From a virus: a DNA stretch of 35,203 nucleotides. A program made the translations under genes and the position numbers. The stretch lies in IMG/VR virus record IMGVR_UViG_3300049020_000022, positions 1-35,203 of that record; one strand, given 5' to 3'. The notes beneath the pieces were generated by a model. That model did no database searches. It saw only the letters and a list, made by a program, of their open reading frames with translations, and was not told the origin of the DNA. This document shows, piece after piece, positions 19,928 through 29,057 of this stretch. The number at the start of each line of letters is the position of its first letter. Positions within the stretch are counted from its first letter, which is position 1.

Positions 19928-21497
19928 CTATTTTCAAAAAGAAGTTGCTGCGCGTGTCGCGGCGATGGTCCACAAGGAGCAACTGAGGGAAGCCGCTCAG
20001 TTCGTTGTCGAGGTCTGCAAACTCCCGGTCAAAATCACGAACGACGACCCGCGTCACGTGATGCCGGTGCTCCAGAATTATCTCCACTATCTGCTCAACT
20101 CTGGCGGCATGGAGGAAGCCGCGCAGATTCTTTGGACCCCGACGCAGTTCTCCCCGGAGCCGCAGTCGGTCAAAGACATCTGGAGACTGTTTGATGAGGC
20201 GAGCAACGGGCTGATCATGGGCGCAGCGTCCATGTCGAAGTCTTACTCCTTCGGCGTGCGGCTGATGCTCGAATGGATTCGCGACCCGAACTGGACCGCT
20301 GTGCGCGTCGTCGGCCCGAGCGAGTCCCACTTGGAACAGAATCTTTTTTCGCATCTGGTCGGGCTGCATCGCGACGCGAAGCTTCCGATGCCCGGCGAAG
20401 TCGGCGATCTCTACATTGGCATGGACCGGCGCAATCAGGTGTCCGCGATTCGTGGCGTTGTCATTCCCATTGGCTCGAATAAAAAGTCCGGTCGTTTGCA
20501 AGGAACGAAGCGCAAGCCGCGTCCGAAGCCGCATCCGATCTTTGGTCCACTGTCGCGCCTTTTCATTTTCATCGACGAGTTAGAGAACGTGCCGCAGGGT
20601 TTGTGGAAGGACATCGACAACATCCTGTCGCAAGTCGAAGACGAGGGCGCGGGCAAACAGACGTTTAAACTGTTCGGCGCTTACAATCCCACGGACCAGA
20701 GCAACGAGTTGGGCAAGCGTGCTGAGCCACAGTTCGGATGGGAAAACTTCGACGTGGATCAGCACTTCCGATGGAAGTCGATTCGTGGCTGGGAAGTGTT
20801 GCGTCTCGACGGCGAGAAGTGTGAGAACGTGGTGCAGGGCAAGACGGTGTATCCCGGCTTGCAGACTCGGGCGGGGCTCCAGAAGATTGCCGAGAACGGT
20901 GGCGGTCGGCAGTCGGCGGGGTATTTCACGCAGGGGCGCGGCGCGTATCCTCCGCAGGGCGTCGAGCTTACCGTCATTCCTCCGGGCATGTTCCCGAAGT
21001 GGCGTGGCGAATTTGTATGGTATGAAGAACCGATCCGGGTAGGCGCGCTCGACACGGCGCTCGAAGGTGGCGCAGCCGCCAGCTACACGCTCGGCTCGTG
21101 GGGCCGCGCCTCGGGCAAGAAGCTGCCGCCGTCAATCGAGCACCCCAACGGGTTGACGGTCATGTTCAAGGACAAGATGGGTCAGGTGACTCCACGCTGG
21201 GGTCTGTCAGTCGATCAGCAGTTCGTGCTGCCGAAGGGTGACACCATCGCGATGAAAGAGGAAGTGCTGCGCATCAACAAGCACGCGGGTGTGCGTCCAG
21301 AATTTTTCGCTATCGACCGCACGGGCAACGGCTCCGGCGTGTCGGACTTGATCAAGTATGAGTGGTCGTCCGCGATCCACGAGATTAATTTTTACGGCTC
21401 TCCCAGCGAAGGAAAGATCATGCATTTGCTCGGAGCTTTGGTTCGCGTTGCGCGCGTTCGGAGAGTTTGGGTATATGCTCATCAATCCTGCGATTGA
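19917..21497 (+). CDS. terL: Terminase large subunit, N-terminal part (frame broken)
   Basis: 526 residues from GTG 19917. The ATPase that drives DNA into the capsid: a Walker A-like GAASMSKS (102-109), Walker B LFIFIDE (D220, E221). Nuclease acids D379 (GALDTAL) and D467 (FAIDRTG) follow. From about residue 501 the frame leaves the family: the expected sequence continues in the +1 frame from 21427. The last 25 residues (HLLGALVRVARVRRVWV...) are therefore frameshift noise. A sequencing or assembly error, a real deletion or a programmed shift are all possible. Confidence 0.85.
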   Translation: MLTDYFQKEVAARVAAMVHKEQLREAAQFVVEVCKLPVKITNDDPRHVMPVLQNYLHYLLNSGGMEEAAQILWTPTQFSPEPQSVKDIWRLFDEASNGLIMGAASMSKSYSFGVRLMLEWIRDPNWTAVRVVGPSESHLEQNLFSHLVGLHRDAKLPMPGEVGDLYIGMDRRNQVSAIRGVVIPIGSNKKSGRLQGTKRKPRPKPHPIFGPLSRLFIFIDELENVPQGLWKDIDNILSQVEDEGAGKQTFKLFGAYNPTDQSNELGKRAEPQFGWENFDVDQHFRWKSIRGWEVLRLDGEKCENVVQGKTVYPGLQTRAGLQKIAENGGGRQSAGYFTQGRGAYPPQGVELTVIPPGMFPKWRGEFVWYEEPIRVGALDTALEGGAAASYTLGSWGRASGKKLPPSIEHPNGLTVMFKDKMGQVTPRWGLSVDQQFVLPKGDTIAMKEEVLRINKHAGVRPEFFAIDRTGNGSGVSDLIKYEWSSAIHEINFYGSPSEGKIMHLLGALVRVARVRRVWVYAHQSCD

Positions 21498-21792
21498 TCT
21501 TTCGAAGCTGACGCAACAGGTGACGCAGCGCCGTTTTCGTTCGGGGGCGAAGCGCCGGGTGGAGTCTAAGAAGGATTACATGAGCCGTGGCTACGCCAGC
21601 CCGGACGATGCGGACTCGCTCACACTGCTTGTGCTGGCTGCGCGCCGGGGGGCTCAGGTGACGCTTTCGATGCGGGGGGTGGACGTGGAAGCCAACGATG
21701 GGTTTGATGATTGGTGGGAGGTTGGCCGGGATGTTCAGAATGGGGTCTACATTGACCCTTCCAACCGCAGCGATTATTTGGGGGTGGAATGA
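21427..21792 (+). CDS. terL: Terminase large subunit, C-terminal part in +1 frame
   Basis: The frame reads CSELWFALRAFGEFGYMLIN, then LTQQVTQRRFR, VESKKDYMSRGYASPDDADSL, the usual end of the nuclease domain, with the third metal-binding Asp in DDADSL. The first internal ATG is at 21476. No independent start signal is evident, so it belongs to the gene starting at 19917. The stop overlaps the next start. Confidence 0.8.
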   Translation, partial: CSELWFALRAFGEFGYMLINPAIDLSKLTQQVTQRRFRSGAKRRVESKKDYMSRGYASPDDADSLTLLVLAARRGAQVTLSMRGVDVEANDGFDDWWEVGRDVQNGVYIDPSNRSDYLGVE

Positions 21793-22367
21793 AACGCATA
21801 AACGTCAACCTCTATCCGAAGGACGGATACTTTTTTATCGAGCAGGACCAGTCGATGCACCGTGGCCAGTCGTGGACGGAGGTTGTTTCTAGGGTCAGGT
21901 CTTACCGAAAACGAAATCAATTGCCGCCCGGAAACCCGGAGCAGGAAATTCATGACCAAGCGTGCAAGCGGAACGAGAGTTTGTGTCATGACGAGAACCC
22001 GGAGCAGGTGAAAGCGGAGTTGCGGAAGACTTCGCTCAAGGGCCGGGTGCTGAAATGGTTCAACACGATACGAAAAGCGCGCGCCGAGCGAGAGCAGCAA
22101 TACGTTTCTGAGACAGAAGCGAAGGCGCGGGCGCTGGTTTGTGCGAACTGCCCGCATAATCAACCGTATCCGAGCGGCTGTGGGTCATGCAAGGCCGCAG
22201 TTCGGGCTTCCCGTGAGGAAATTTTGGGCAAGCGGGTCGCTGATGGTCGTTTAAACGGTTGCAATGTGCTAGGGGAAGACTCCGCGACTTCCGTGCATCT
22301 CGATCAGGTGCGCGTGAATGACGCCGAGCTACCGTCGTTCTGTTGGAGAAAGCAAAAAACCGTATGA
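21789..22367 (+). CDS. Putative zinc-binding protein
   Basis: 192 residues. CANCPHNQPYPSGCGSCKAA (about 117-136) is a four-Cys cluster, with more Cys near the end (NGCNVLG, SFCWRKQ). N-terminal part is charged and helical. Coupled to the terminase and to the next zinc protein. GTTTAAAC (22249-22256) encodes GRLNG. Role in packaging or head assembly is only inferred from position. Confidence 0.65.
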   Translation: MKRINVNLYPKDGYFFIEQDQSMHRGQSWTEVVSRVRSYRKRNQLPPGNPEQEIHDQACKRNESLCHDENPEQVKAELRKTSLKGRVLKWFNTIRKARAEREQQYVSETEAKARALVCANCPHNQPYPSGCGSCKAAVRASREEILGKRVADGRLNGCNVLGEDSATSVHLDQVRVNDAELPSFCWRKQKTV

Positions 22368-22639
22368 AAATGCTTCTCATGATGCCGTTTCGTGCCCTCG
22401 CCGCCGTGTTACGGGTGTCCATCGCTCGGCTTTTTGGGTTTAAGGTGCTCGCTACCACCGAATTAAGTGAACAGCGTCATAAAATTTGTGAGCGGTGCGA
22501 TTTTTTTGACCCGATGGAGTTGCAGTGTTTGAAGTGCGGATGTTTTACAGAGGCGAAGACTGCCATGAACACCGAAAAATGTCCCCTTGACAAGTGGCCG
22601 AGGGTGTGGATCAAAAAGCCGTTGGCGAAACGCCAATAA
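22364..22639 (+). CDS. Small zinc-ribbon phage protein
   Basis: 91 residues from ATG 22364, overlapping the previous TGA. CERCDFFDPMELQCLKCGCF and MNTEKCPLDKWPR match a common phage small protein with a CxxC...CxxCxC...CP pattern. Usual function unknown. It precedes the portal promoter. Confidence 0.7.
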   Translation: MKMLLMMPFRALAAVLRVSIARLFGFKVLATTELSEQRHKICERCDFFDPMELQCLKCGCFTEAKTAMNTEKCPLDKWPRVWIKKPLAKRQ

Positions 22640-22650
22640 TTCGGCACTGT
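22622..22650 (+). promoter_or_regulatory. Promoter TTGGCG-N17-CACTGT
   Basis: TTGGCG (22622-22627), 17 bases, CACTGT (22645-22650). The portal-like gene starts 14 bases later without a Shine-Dalgarno. Confidence 0.6.
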
Positions 22651-22664
22651 TTTAACGACCTGAT

Positions 22665-24779
22665 ATGCCTTTAGAAACAAAGCCGTCAACTCAGCCCCCG
22701 AAAGACTTCACCGGGGGCCTAATCGAGTCGCCGGAGATCAATAAGTCCGGCGAACCGACTCGGCGTTCGATCACCAGCGTCCAAATGGGCGTCGAAGTTG
22801 TCAAACAGGTCATTCAGGCCGGGCGAAACCGCGCAATTGTCAGTTCCCGCATCCTCGCCAAGTATAATTCCGAGAAACCTTACGACTCGAAGAAGCTCGA
22901 ACAGGACGGACTGGGCTGGCGGCAGAATTTCAGCACCAAACCCCTCGCCAGTTTGATCGAAAAGGTCTTCCCTCGGCTCACTGAGGCCGTTGGGGGCCTG
23001 AAATACTTCACCGACTCGTCCCTGCCGGACTCCTACGAAAACTCGGTCGAGAAAACGGAAACTTTTCGTGACACGATTACAAAGACGATTCGCAACAAGA
23101 AGGGTTGGACGACGACCCTCGAAAACATCGCCTTCGACGACTCCCTTTTTGGTTCTACGGTCCTTGCATGGCTGGATGAATACAACTTTATGCCGCAGCA
23201 CTTCCGCTGCGATGAAGTTTTCCTCGCCGATGGGACCAAACAGAACGTCAACTTTGCACAAGTCGTGGTTTTACGGGAAAATCTTTTACCGCACGAACTT
23301 TTTGCGATGATCGAGGACGCCGATGCCGCCAAGGCAGTCGGTTGGAAGCTCGACGCGTGCCGCGAGGCCATCAACAAGGCCGCGCCGAAGCAAATTGCCG
23401 AGAGATTGGGGACGAGTGGTAATATCGAAGCGTGGTATCAGAACGCGCAGCGCGAATTGACCATCGGTGCCTCTTACATGGCCGGAGTAAGCGTCGTGTG
23501 CATCTATTCGCTGCTCGTGCGAGAGGTTACGGGCAAAGTTTCGCACTATCGATTCGTGGGCGATGAATACAAGCTGATTTTCGAGCACGACGACCGGTTT
23601 GACAGTATGCAGGACTGTCTCGCGTTCTTCTCATACGAGAAGGGCAATGACACCATGCACGGCAGCAAGGGGATTGGTCGCAATCTCTACGAATTGGCCG
23701 GGATGATCGACCGCGCGCGCAATGAAGTTGTGGATCGCGCGATCATGTCGGGAAAAACGCTCGTGCAAGGGGACATCAAGAAAATCAATCAGTTCAAGAT
23801 GTCCGTGGTGGGCGCGATGGCTATCGTCCCGACTGGTTGGACCTTTCTCGAACAGAAAATCGACGGTAACGTCGAGCCGTTCTTGAAACTCGACGCTTAT
23901 TTTTCATCGCTCGCCGATCAACTCATCGGTTCGGTCAGCACCCCGAAGGTTGAGGGCGAAGCTTTTCGGTCTCCGCAGGCGTGGGCGCTTTTGGCGCAAC
24001 GTGAGGAAGAAGGACGCGACGCGAAGATCGCTCGTTTTCTTAATCAGTTCACGTGTTTGATCGCCACGATGCAGCGCCGTATTTGTGACCCGGATACCGC
24101 TGATAAAGATGCGAAAGCTGCGCAGGAGAAGTTACTGAAGCACATGACTCGCGAAGAACTGGATGTGCTCGCGAAACAGCCGGTTGCAGCTTCGATTGTT
24201 GATCTGACTCCTATCGAGCGACAACTTGTGGTCGCTATCGCCGCCGAAAAACGCGGCAACCCCCTTTACAATCAACGCCAGCTTGAAGTCGAAGACCTTA
24301 CCAATCGAATTGGTTCTGACTTCGCCAAACGTGTGCTGTTGCCGACAAATGATCCGACTGAGGAAGCGGAGCAGAAGCGGTTGCAGCAGTTGGAAATGAC
24401 GTTGCTCACGCAAGCGCAGCCGGTGCCGGTCAGTCCTCGGGACAATCACATGATCCATTTGGAGATCATGGTGCCGGTCGCCGAAGGCATGGCGCAGCAG
24501 CTTATGCAGGGCGGCGCGGATACGGCAGTTTTGGAAGCGGTCCTCGCGCATATCACAGAGCATTACAATCGCGCCGTCGAGCAGAAAGTGGCCACGAAGG
24601 AACAACTCGCGCCTATTGCGCAACTCGTCAAGAAAGCCGGGCAGGCTATAGCGGAGTTGAAGGCGCTCGATCAGCAGGCCGCGCAGCTTCAGCAAGAGTC
24701 TGCGGCGCTCGATCAAGCCGCGATGATGGAAGAACAGGCGATGGCTGCCGGTATCGATCCTAACATTCCACTCCAGTGA
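22665..24779 (+). CDS. Portal protein
   Basis: 704 residues. Position after terminase and before scaffold and capsid genes, length, and a long helical Gln/Ala-rich C-terminus (QQAAQLQQESAALDQAAMMEE) fit the portal ring through which DNA enters the head. The core (FDDSLFGSTVLAWLDEYNFM, RCDEVF, SYEKGNDTMHGSKGIG, NLYELAGMIDRARNEV) is portal-like. No catalytic motif is expected. Assignment rests on order and general resemblance. Confidence 0.8.
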   Translation: MPLETKPSTQPPKDFTGGLIESPEINKSGEPTRRSITSVQMGVEVVKQVIQAGRNRAIVSSRILAKYNSEKPYDSKKLEQDGLGWRQNFSTKPLASLIEKVFPRLTEAVGGLKYFTDSSLPDSYENSVEKTETFRDTITKTIRNKKGWTTTLENIAFDDSLFGSTVLAWLDEYNFMPQHFRCDEVFLADGTKQNVNFAQVVVLRENLLPHELFAMIEDADAAKAVGWKLDACREAINKAAPKQIAERLGTSGNIEAWYQNAQRELTIGASYMAGVSVVCIYSLLVREVTGKVSHYRFVGDEYKLIFEHDDRFDSMQDCLAFFSYEKGNDTMHGSKGIGRNLYELAGMIDRARNEVVDRAIMSGKTLVQGDIKKINQFKMSVVGAMAIVPTGWTFLEQKIDGNVEPFLKLDAYFSSLADQLIGSVSTPKVEGEAFRSPQAWALLAQREEEGRDAKIARFLNQFTCLIATMQRRICDPDTADKDAKAAQEKLLKHMTREELDVLAKQPVAASIVDLTPIERQLVVAIAAEKRGNPLYNQRQLEVEDLTNRIGSDFAKRVLLPTNDPTEEAEQKRLQQLEMTLLTQAQPVPVSPRDNHMIHLEIMVPVAEGMAQQLMQGGADTAVLEAVLAHITEHYNRAVEQKVATKEQLAPIAQLVKKAGQAIAELKALDQQAAQLQQESAALDQAAMMEEQAMAAGIDPNIPLQ

Positions 24780-24794
24780 AATTCTTAACCTACC

Positions 24795-25106
24795 ATGATT
24801 ACAAACGAACCTCTCGATTGGTCGAGTGACGACGAACTTAACCTTCGTGCGTTTCTAGCCACACCCACAGGAAAACGATTTCTTCCGAAGCTGTGTGAAG
24901 CTTCTCCCGTGAATTTGCCCAAAGGCGAAATCCCGGAAGTGCTCATTCGGAGCGGGGAAGTGCGCGGCTTTTCGGATGCCGTTCGCACCATTCTGTCGCT
25001 TACAGTTCGGCCACAGATCGATAGTGTCGAACTGAACCAAACTACAAACTATCCGGCCCTCGAAAATGACGCGGCGTGGACGGATGGTCAAAAATCAAAC
25101 GCGTAA
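24795..25106 (+). CDS. Hypothetical head-region protein
   Basis: 103 residues (MITNEPLDWSSDDELNLR...). Small alpha/beta protein between portal and scaffold, a place where phages often keep minor head proteins. Not recognised. Confidence 0.6.
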   Translation: MITNEPLDWSSDDELNLRAFLATPTGKRFLPKLCEASPVNLPKGEIPEVLIRSGEVRGFSDAVRTILSLTVRPQIDSVELNQTTNYPALENDAAWTDGQKSNA

Positions 25107-25115
25107 CCTACTCAT

Positions 25116-26495
25116 ATGCCAGACGAAAACAAAACGGGCGAAGGTTTTCCCGACCCTAGCAAAAACAATGAGGAAGTGGCTCAAAAACTGAAAGATCAGG
25201 ATGTCCACTCTCAAAACAATGTTGACCTGAAATCTCCTTCTGACGCACTCGACGCTTTGGTCGAAGCTAAGAAGAAAGAAAAGGAAGACGAAGACGCGAC
25301 TCCGGCACCCGATAAAAAAGACGATGCGACACCGCCTGCGAAAACCGAGGCCGAGCTTGCCGCCGAGAAAAAGGCGCAAGACGAGGCTGCGGCCAAGGCT
25401 GCGGAAGCCGAAGTGGCAAAGAAACGCGCCGACGAAATTTTCAAAGACACGCCGACGTTGCCACCGAACGCCAGCCCGAAGTCCACGGAAGCGTTCGCTA
25501 CGATTAAGATCAAGGCGGCGCAAGAGATTACGGCCCGTGATGCAAAGATCGAAGAACTGACGAAACGTAACGCGGAATTGGAGAGCACCGTCAAGCAGAG
25601 CAAGCCGCTCACGCCGGAGACGGAGAAAGAGATCGAGGAACTTCGGAAGTTCCGCGCTCGTCTGGATGTGGAAACTGATCCGCAGTTTAAACAGTTTGAC
25701 AAGGCGGCTGACGCCGCGCGTGAATTCATTTACGCGCAGTTGAAAAAGTCCCCGGTCGTCACCGATGACGTGATTGCTGAGATCAAGAAGCACGGCGGGC
25801 CTGACAACGTTAAGCTCGAAAAGATTTTCGAGGCCGTGAAAGACCCGACGATTCAGCGATTGGTCGAGTCGAAGATTGCCGACATTGAAATGGCCAAGCA
25901 TAACAAGCAGCAGGCCATCGCTTCTGCCAAGGAGAACATCAACCAGTATCTTCAGGAGCGGGAGAAGTCCATTGGCGAATCCGCGCAGGCTCACAACAAA
26001 GCCACGCAGGGGGCCTTTGACCGGCTTCTTACGAGTGAGGCGCTTCAGTGGATGAAACCTAAAACCGTTGACGCGAAAGCGGACGAGGCCGCAAAGAAAG
26101 CCGCCGATGAGCACAATGCGTTTGTCAAGGTGACACAAGAGCAACTCACGAGTGCCTTGAACGACGACTCCCCGGAGATGCGTGCGATCCTTCTGGCCGG
26201 TATGGCTCAGTTGCTTCAAACGCAACGGGTTCACGCCGCTGATAAAGCTCGGCTGGCGTCCATCGAGGCTGACCACAAGAAAGTGGTTGACGGGCATCTC
26301 GCCACAATCAAAGAGCTTCAGGGCAAGCTCGACAAGATCAAGGGTGCCAGCGTCTCGCGCCTTGAACAGACTGGCGCGGCCCCCGGTGGAAAACCGCCTT
26401 CGACGGTCAAAGAAGGCGAAATCGATACTCGTCCTACGGTGCAAGCTCTCGACGATATCGCTCGCGACATCCGCGAGAAGCGTAACGCGAGTTAA
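25116..26495 (+). CDS. Scaffold-like protein
   Basis: 459 residues, highly charged and rich in Ala, Lys and Glu, with long coiled-coil stretches (EAKKKEKEDEDATPA, AEAEVAKKRADEIF, QEITARDAKIEELTKRNAEL). Composition and position before the capsid gene fit a capsid scaffold. No protease motif is visible. GTTTAAAC (25685-25692) encodes QFKQ. The TAA shares one base with the next ATG. Confidence 0.65.
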   Translation: MPDENKTGEGFPDPSKNNEEVAQKLKDQDVHSQNNVDLKSPSDALDALVEAKKKEKEDEDATPAPDKKDDATPPAKTEAELAAEKKAQDEAAAKAAEAEVAKKRADEIFKDTPTLPPNASPKSTEAFATIKIKAAQEITARDAKIEELTKRNAELESTVKQSKPLTPETEKEIEELRKFRARLDVETDPQFKQFDKAADAAREFIYAQLKKSPVVTDDVIAEIKKHGGPDNVKLEKIFEAVKDPTIQRLVESKIADIEMAKHNKQQAIASAKENINQYLQEREKSIGESAQAHNKATQGAFDRLLTSEALQWMKPKTVDAKADEAAKKAADEHNAFVKVTQEQLTSALNDDSPEMRAILLAGMAQLLQTQRVHAADKARLASIEADHKKVVDGHLATIKELQGKLDKIKGASVSRLEQTGAAPGGKPPSTVKEGEIDTRPTVQALDDIARDIREKRNAS

Positions 26496-27388
26496 TGCAC
26501 AGCGATCACACAGAGGGAGCGCCGGGTGTTCCGGCGCTCCCAATGTCCACGGTCCGGGTCTTCGGCAAGAAGATCATGATCGTCATGCCTTGGTCTAAGA
26601 CCATCAACCCAATCACTGCTTTTTCGGTCATGCAGTTAATTGACCGACGACGCACCGCGTCGATGTTGAATTATGGGGATGCCTTTATTGCGCACAGTCG
26701 TAATAGCTGTGCTGACGTTTTTCTTCAATCCGACATGGAATGGATGCTCACCGTGGACGATGACATGTTGCTGCCTTATGGCAATGCGCAGTGGTATCGA
26801 GCATATACGGGGTGGAATTGGTATCCTGATCCGTTTGCTTCGTTTAACACTCTCGACCGGCTTATGTCTCACGGGAAGACGATTATTGGTGCGCTTTATT
26901 TTGGTCGCCATCGTAACGGTCCTCCTGTATACGCGGAGGGTTCAATCGCCTCAGAATCCGCTTACGCTAGGTCCGGCCCCCACGACGTAATCAAAGCTAC
27001 GAATTGGGTGGGCACGGGAGCGATGCTGATTCATCGATCTGTTTACGAGGACATCGAGAAAAAGTTCCCAGTGTTGGCGCGTGGTGCCAACGGAAAAGGG
27101 GGAAATTGGTTCACCAGTTCAGAGCATAACTTACTGGATGGGGTGCGACGAGTCCATCAGATGCTCGGTCAGGATGGACCGATGGATGGGACCAAGGCGC
27201 TCAAGGCTTACGAGATGCTTGAGGGCATCGTGAAGTCTACGGAGAAGAATTCATCCCTTGGTATGGGGGAGGACGTTGTATTTTGTCGTCGGGCGCGCGA
27301 GGCCGGTCATCAGGTCTTCATTGACATGGGGTTGATTGCGGGGCACGTAGGCCATTGTGTTTACGGGCCAAAAAATACAGGTCAGTGA
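26495..27388 (+). CDS. GT-A type glycosyltransferase
   Basis: 297 residues. MEWMLTVDDDMLLPYG carries the DxD motif that binds the metal and nucleotide sugar, and IMIVMPWSK begins the fold. NWVGTGAMLIHRSVYE and GEDVVFCRRAREAGH are typical of GT2-like enzymes. It would transfer a sugar to a phage or host target. First of four sugar-modifying genes in a coupled run between scaffold and capsid. The start at 26495 overlaps the previous stop; a later in-frame ATG (about residue 17) is possible. Confidence 0.8.
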   Translation: MHSDHTEGAPGVPALPMSTVRVFGKKIMIVMPWSKTINPITAFSVMQLIDRRRTASMLNYGDAFIAHSRNSCADVFLQSDMEWMLTVDDDMLLPYGNAQWYRAYTGWNWYPDPFASFNTLDRLMSHGKTIIGALYFGRHRNGPPVYAEGSIASESAYARSGPHDVIKATNWVGTGAMLIHRSVYEDIEKKFPVLARGANGKGGNWFTSSEHNLLDGVRRVHQMLGQDGPMDGTKALKAYEMLEGIVKSTEKNSSLGMGEDVVFCRRAREAGHQVFIDMGLIAGHVGHCVYGPKNTGQ

Positions 27389-28077
27389 TACCGCAACCTC
27401 CAGACAGTTTGCTTGTCGCCGGGCACCTTGAGTTTGGCGACGCACTGGTTTTGAATGGACTCATCCGAGAACTGGCGAAGACGGAGTCGAGGATTGTTTG
27501 GCTTACCAGCACAAGCTACGTGCGCGCCGTTCGAGAGATGATGCTCGATCTGCCGAATGTGGAAGTCATGGCGGCGCTCAGTTACGACGAAGTCAGACAC
27601 AGGTGGATGCCGATTTGGCCGCGCAAGCTGTGCCTCGGTTATTTCAATCCCAACGGGTTTGACGAGTCAAAGTGGGACTCGGAGATGTATCGGCAGGCGG
27701 GGATGTCCTTCGATCTCCGATGGACTAATTTTCGACTGCCTAAAAAACTTTGGGATAAGCCCGGCTACACACGCCGCGAGACCGTCGTCTTTCACGAAGA
27801 CCCGAGGCGGGCTTTTTTCGTCAAGCGCAACATGCTGCCACAGAATTTGGAACAAATCCGAATCGATCAACGCCCGTCTATACTTGACTGGCTTCCTGAT
27901 ATCTATGCGGCCAAGGAGCTTCATTTCATCGACTCAAGTTTTCTGAATCTGGCCGAGTCGCTTTACGCGATGGGATTTTTGCGTGACAAGTCACTGGTAT
28001 TTCATAAATATGCGAAGGCGTATCCCGGCAAGTCGCGGTGGCCGGTGCTTCGCGCTCCATGGATGGTGTTCGAATGA
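27385..28077 (+). CDS. GT-B-like glycosyltransferase
   Basis: 230 residues from GTG 27385, sharing GTGA with the previous stop. HLEFGDALVLNGLIREL resembles the N-terminal GxGDxLxxTPxIRxL segment of heptosyltransferase-like GT-B proteins; AKELHFIDSSFLNLAESLYAMG resembles their C-terminal donor region. Short for the fold (usual about 330), so it may be reduced. Substrate unknown. Confidence 0.55.
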   Translation: MIPQPPDSLLVAGHLEFGDALVLNGLIRELAKTESRIVWLTSTSYVRAVREMMLDLPNVEVMAALSYDEVRHRWMPIWPRKLCLGYFNPNGFDESKWDSEMYRQAGMSFDLRWTNFRLPKKLWDKPGYTRRETVVFHEDPRRAFFVKRNMLPQNLEQIRIDQRPSILDWLPDIYAAKELHFIDSSFLNLAESLYAMGFLRDKSLVFHKYAKAYPGKSRWPVLRAPWMVFE

Positions 28078-29057
28078 AATGGCTTCTACTCACAACTGCC
28101 CGGCGCACCCCCGAGACTTTAAACTCGAACGTGGGTGACGAATTTGCGTGCATAGGCACCGAAAATTTGATTAGGGCAGTAGATCGAAATGCTGAGTTTG
28201 ATCGTTTAAACGTTGAGAATCCTAACGAGTGGACTGAACGTCCGTTTGATCGCTGCGTGTTCGCGGGCCGTCCTCTTTGGTGGAGCCAACGACCCGGCAC
28301 TGATTGCCTCGATCATTTTTGGTGGGAGCCGATAATGCGTGGGTGGCCGACCAAGAATCGACGCAACTTTCTGGTGTTAGGTGCCGGTAGTGTTTGCGTC
28401 GGGGAGATTCATGACACGGTCAAGTATATCCGAGCTATCTACGAAGTGTATAAACGCGCGTGGGCGGTGACGACCAGAAATACGGTGTTGGACCATCCGG
28501 GTTTTATCGACAGCGTGTGTCCTTCAGCCTTCGCGGTCCCTCCTAGGGTTTTGCAGAAAAAAGCACAAAAAGTTTGTAACCTGATGGTAGACGGCGGACA
28601 CTTTCCATTAAGCTCTGACGATGCGGGCGCGTGGGTAGATAAGTTCGATTCGATTGTCAGGGAGTTGCTTCGCAGTGAGTATACCTTCGTAGCCCACACG
28701 GAGCCTGAGCGCGATCTGGCCCTCTCCCTCGGATGGAAGCCCGAGGATGTTCGACTCTTTTCGTCGGCAGAAGAATACCTGTCGTTTTACGCTCGAACGA
28801 CATGCTACTTTGGCAACCGGTTGCACGGGGCTGCGGTGTGCGCGGCTTTGGGAATCCCTACGGTCGCGGTCGCGTATGATACGCGGTTGAATTTTGTCCG
28901 GCGATTGGGCGCGCGGGCGCTCCGGCCTTCTCAGATTGATCTCGGGCATCTGAAGTTCTGGCTCCGAGGGGTGCTCTCTCCGACGACGCCACAGGTGGAC
29001 TTGGCGACGGAGTATGAGCGCCTCTGTGAACTGCTCTACCGATTTGCTTACGAATGA
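28074..29057 (+). CDS. Polysaccharide pyruvyl transferase-like protein
   Basis: 327 residues from ATG 28074. SNVGDEFACIGTENLIRA near the N-terminus and CYFGNRLHGAAVCAALGIPTVAVAYD near the C-terminus match the pyruvyl transferase family (CsaB/WcaK type), which adds ketal pyruvate from phosphoenolpyruvate to sugars. GTTTAAAC (28204-28211) encodes DRLN. Such genes are unusual in phages; modification of virion glycans or host polysaccharide is inferred. Confidence 0.8.
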   Translation: MKWLLLTTARRTPETLNSNVGDEFACIGTENLIRAVDRNAEFDRLNVENPNEWTERPFDRCVFAGRPLWWSQRPGTDCLDHFWWEPIMRGWPTKNRRNFLVLGAGSVCVGEIHDTVKYIRAIYEVYKRAWAVTTRNTVLDHPGFIDSVCPSAFAVPPRVLQKKAQKVCNLMVDGGHFPLSSDDAGAWVDKFDSIVRELLRSEYTFVAHTEPERDLALSLGWKPEDVRLFSSAEEYLSFYARTTCYFGNRLHGAAVCAALGIPTVAVAYDTRLNFVRRLGARALRPSQIDLGHLKFWLRGVLSPTTPQVDLATEYERLCELLYRFAYE

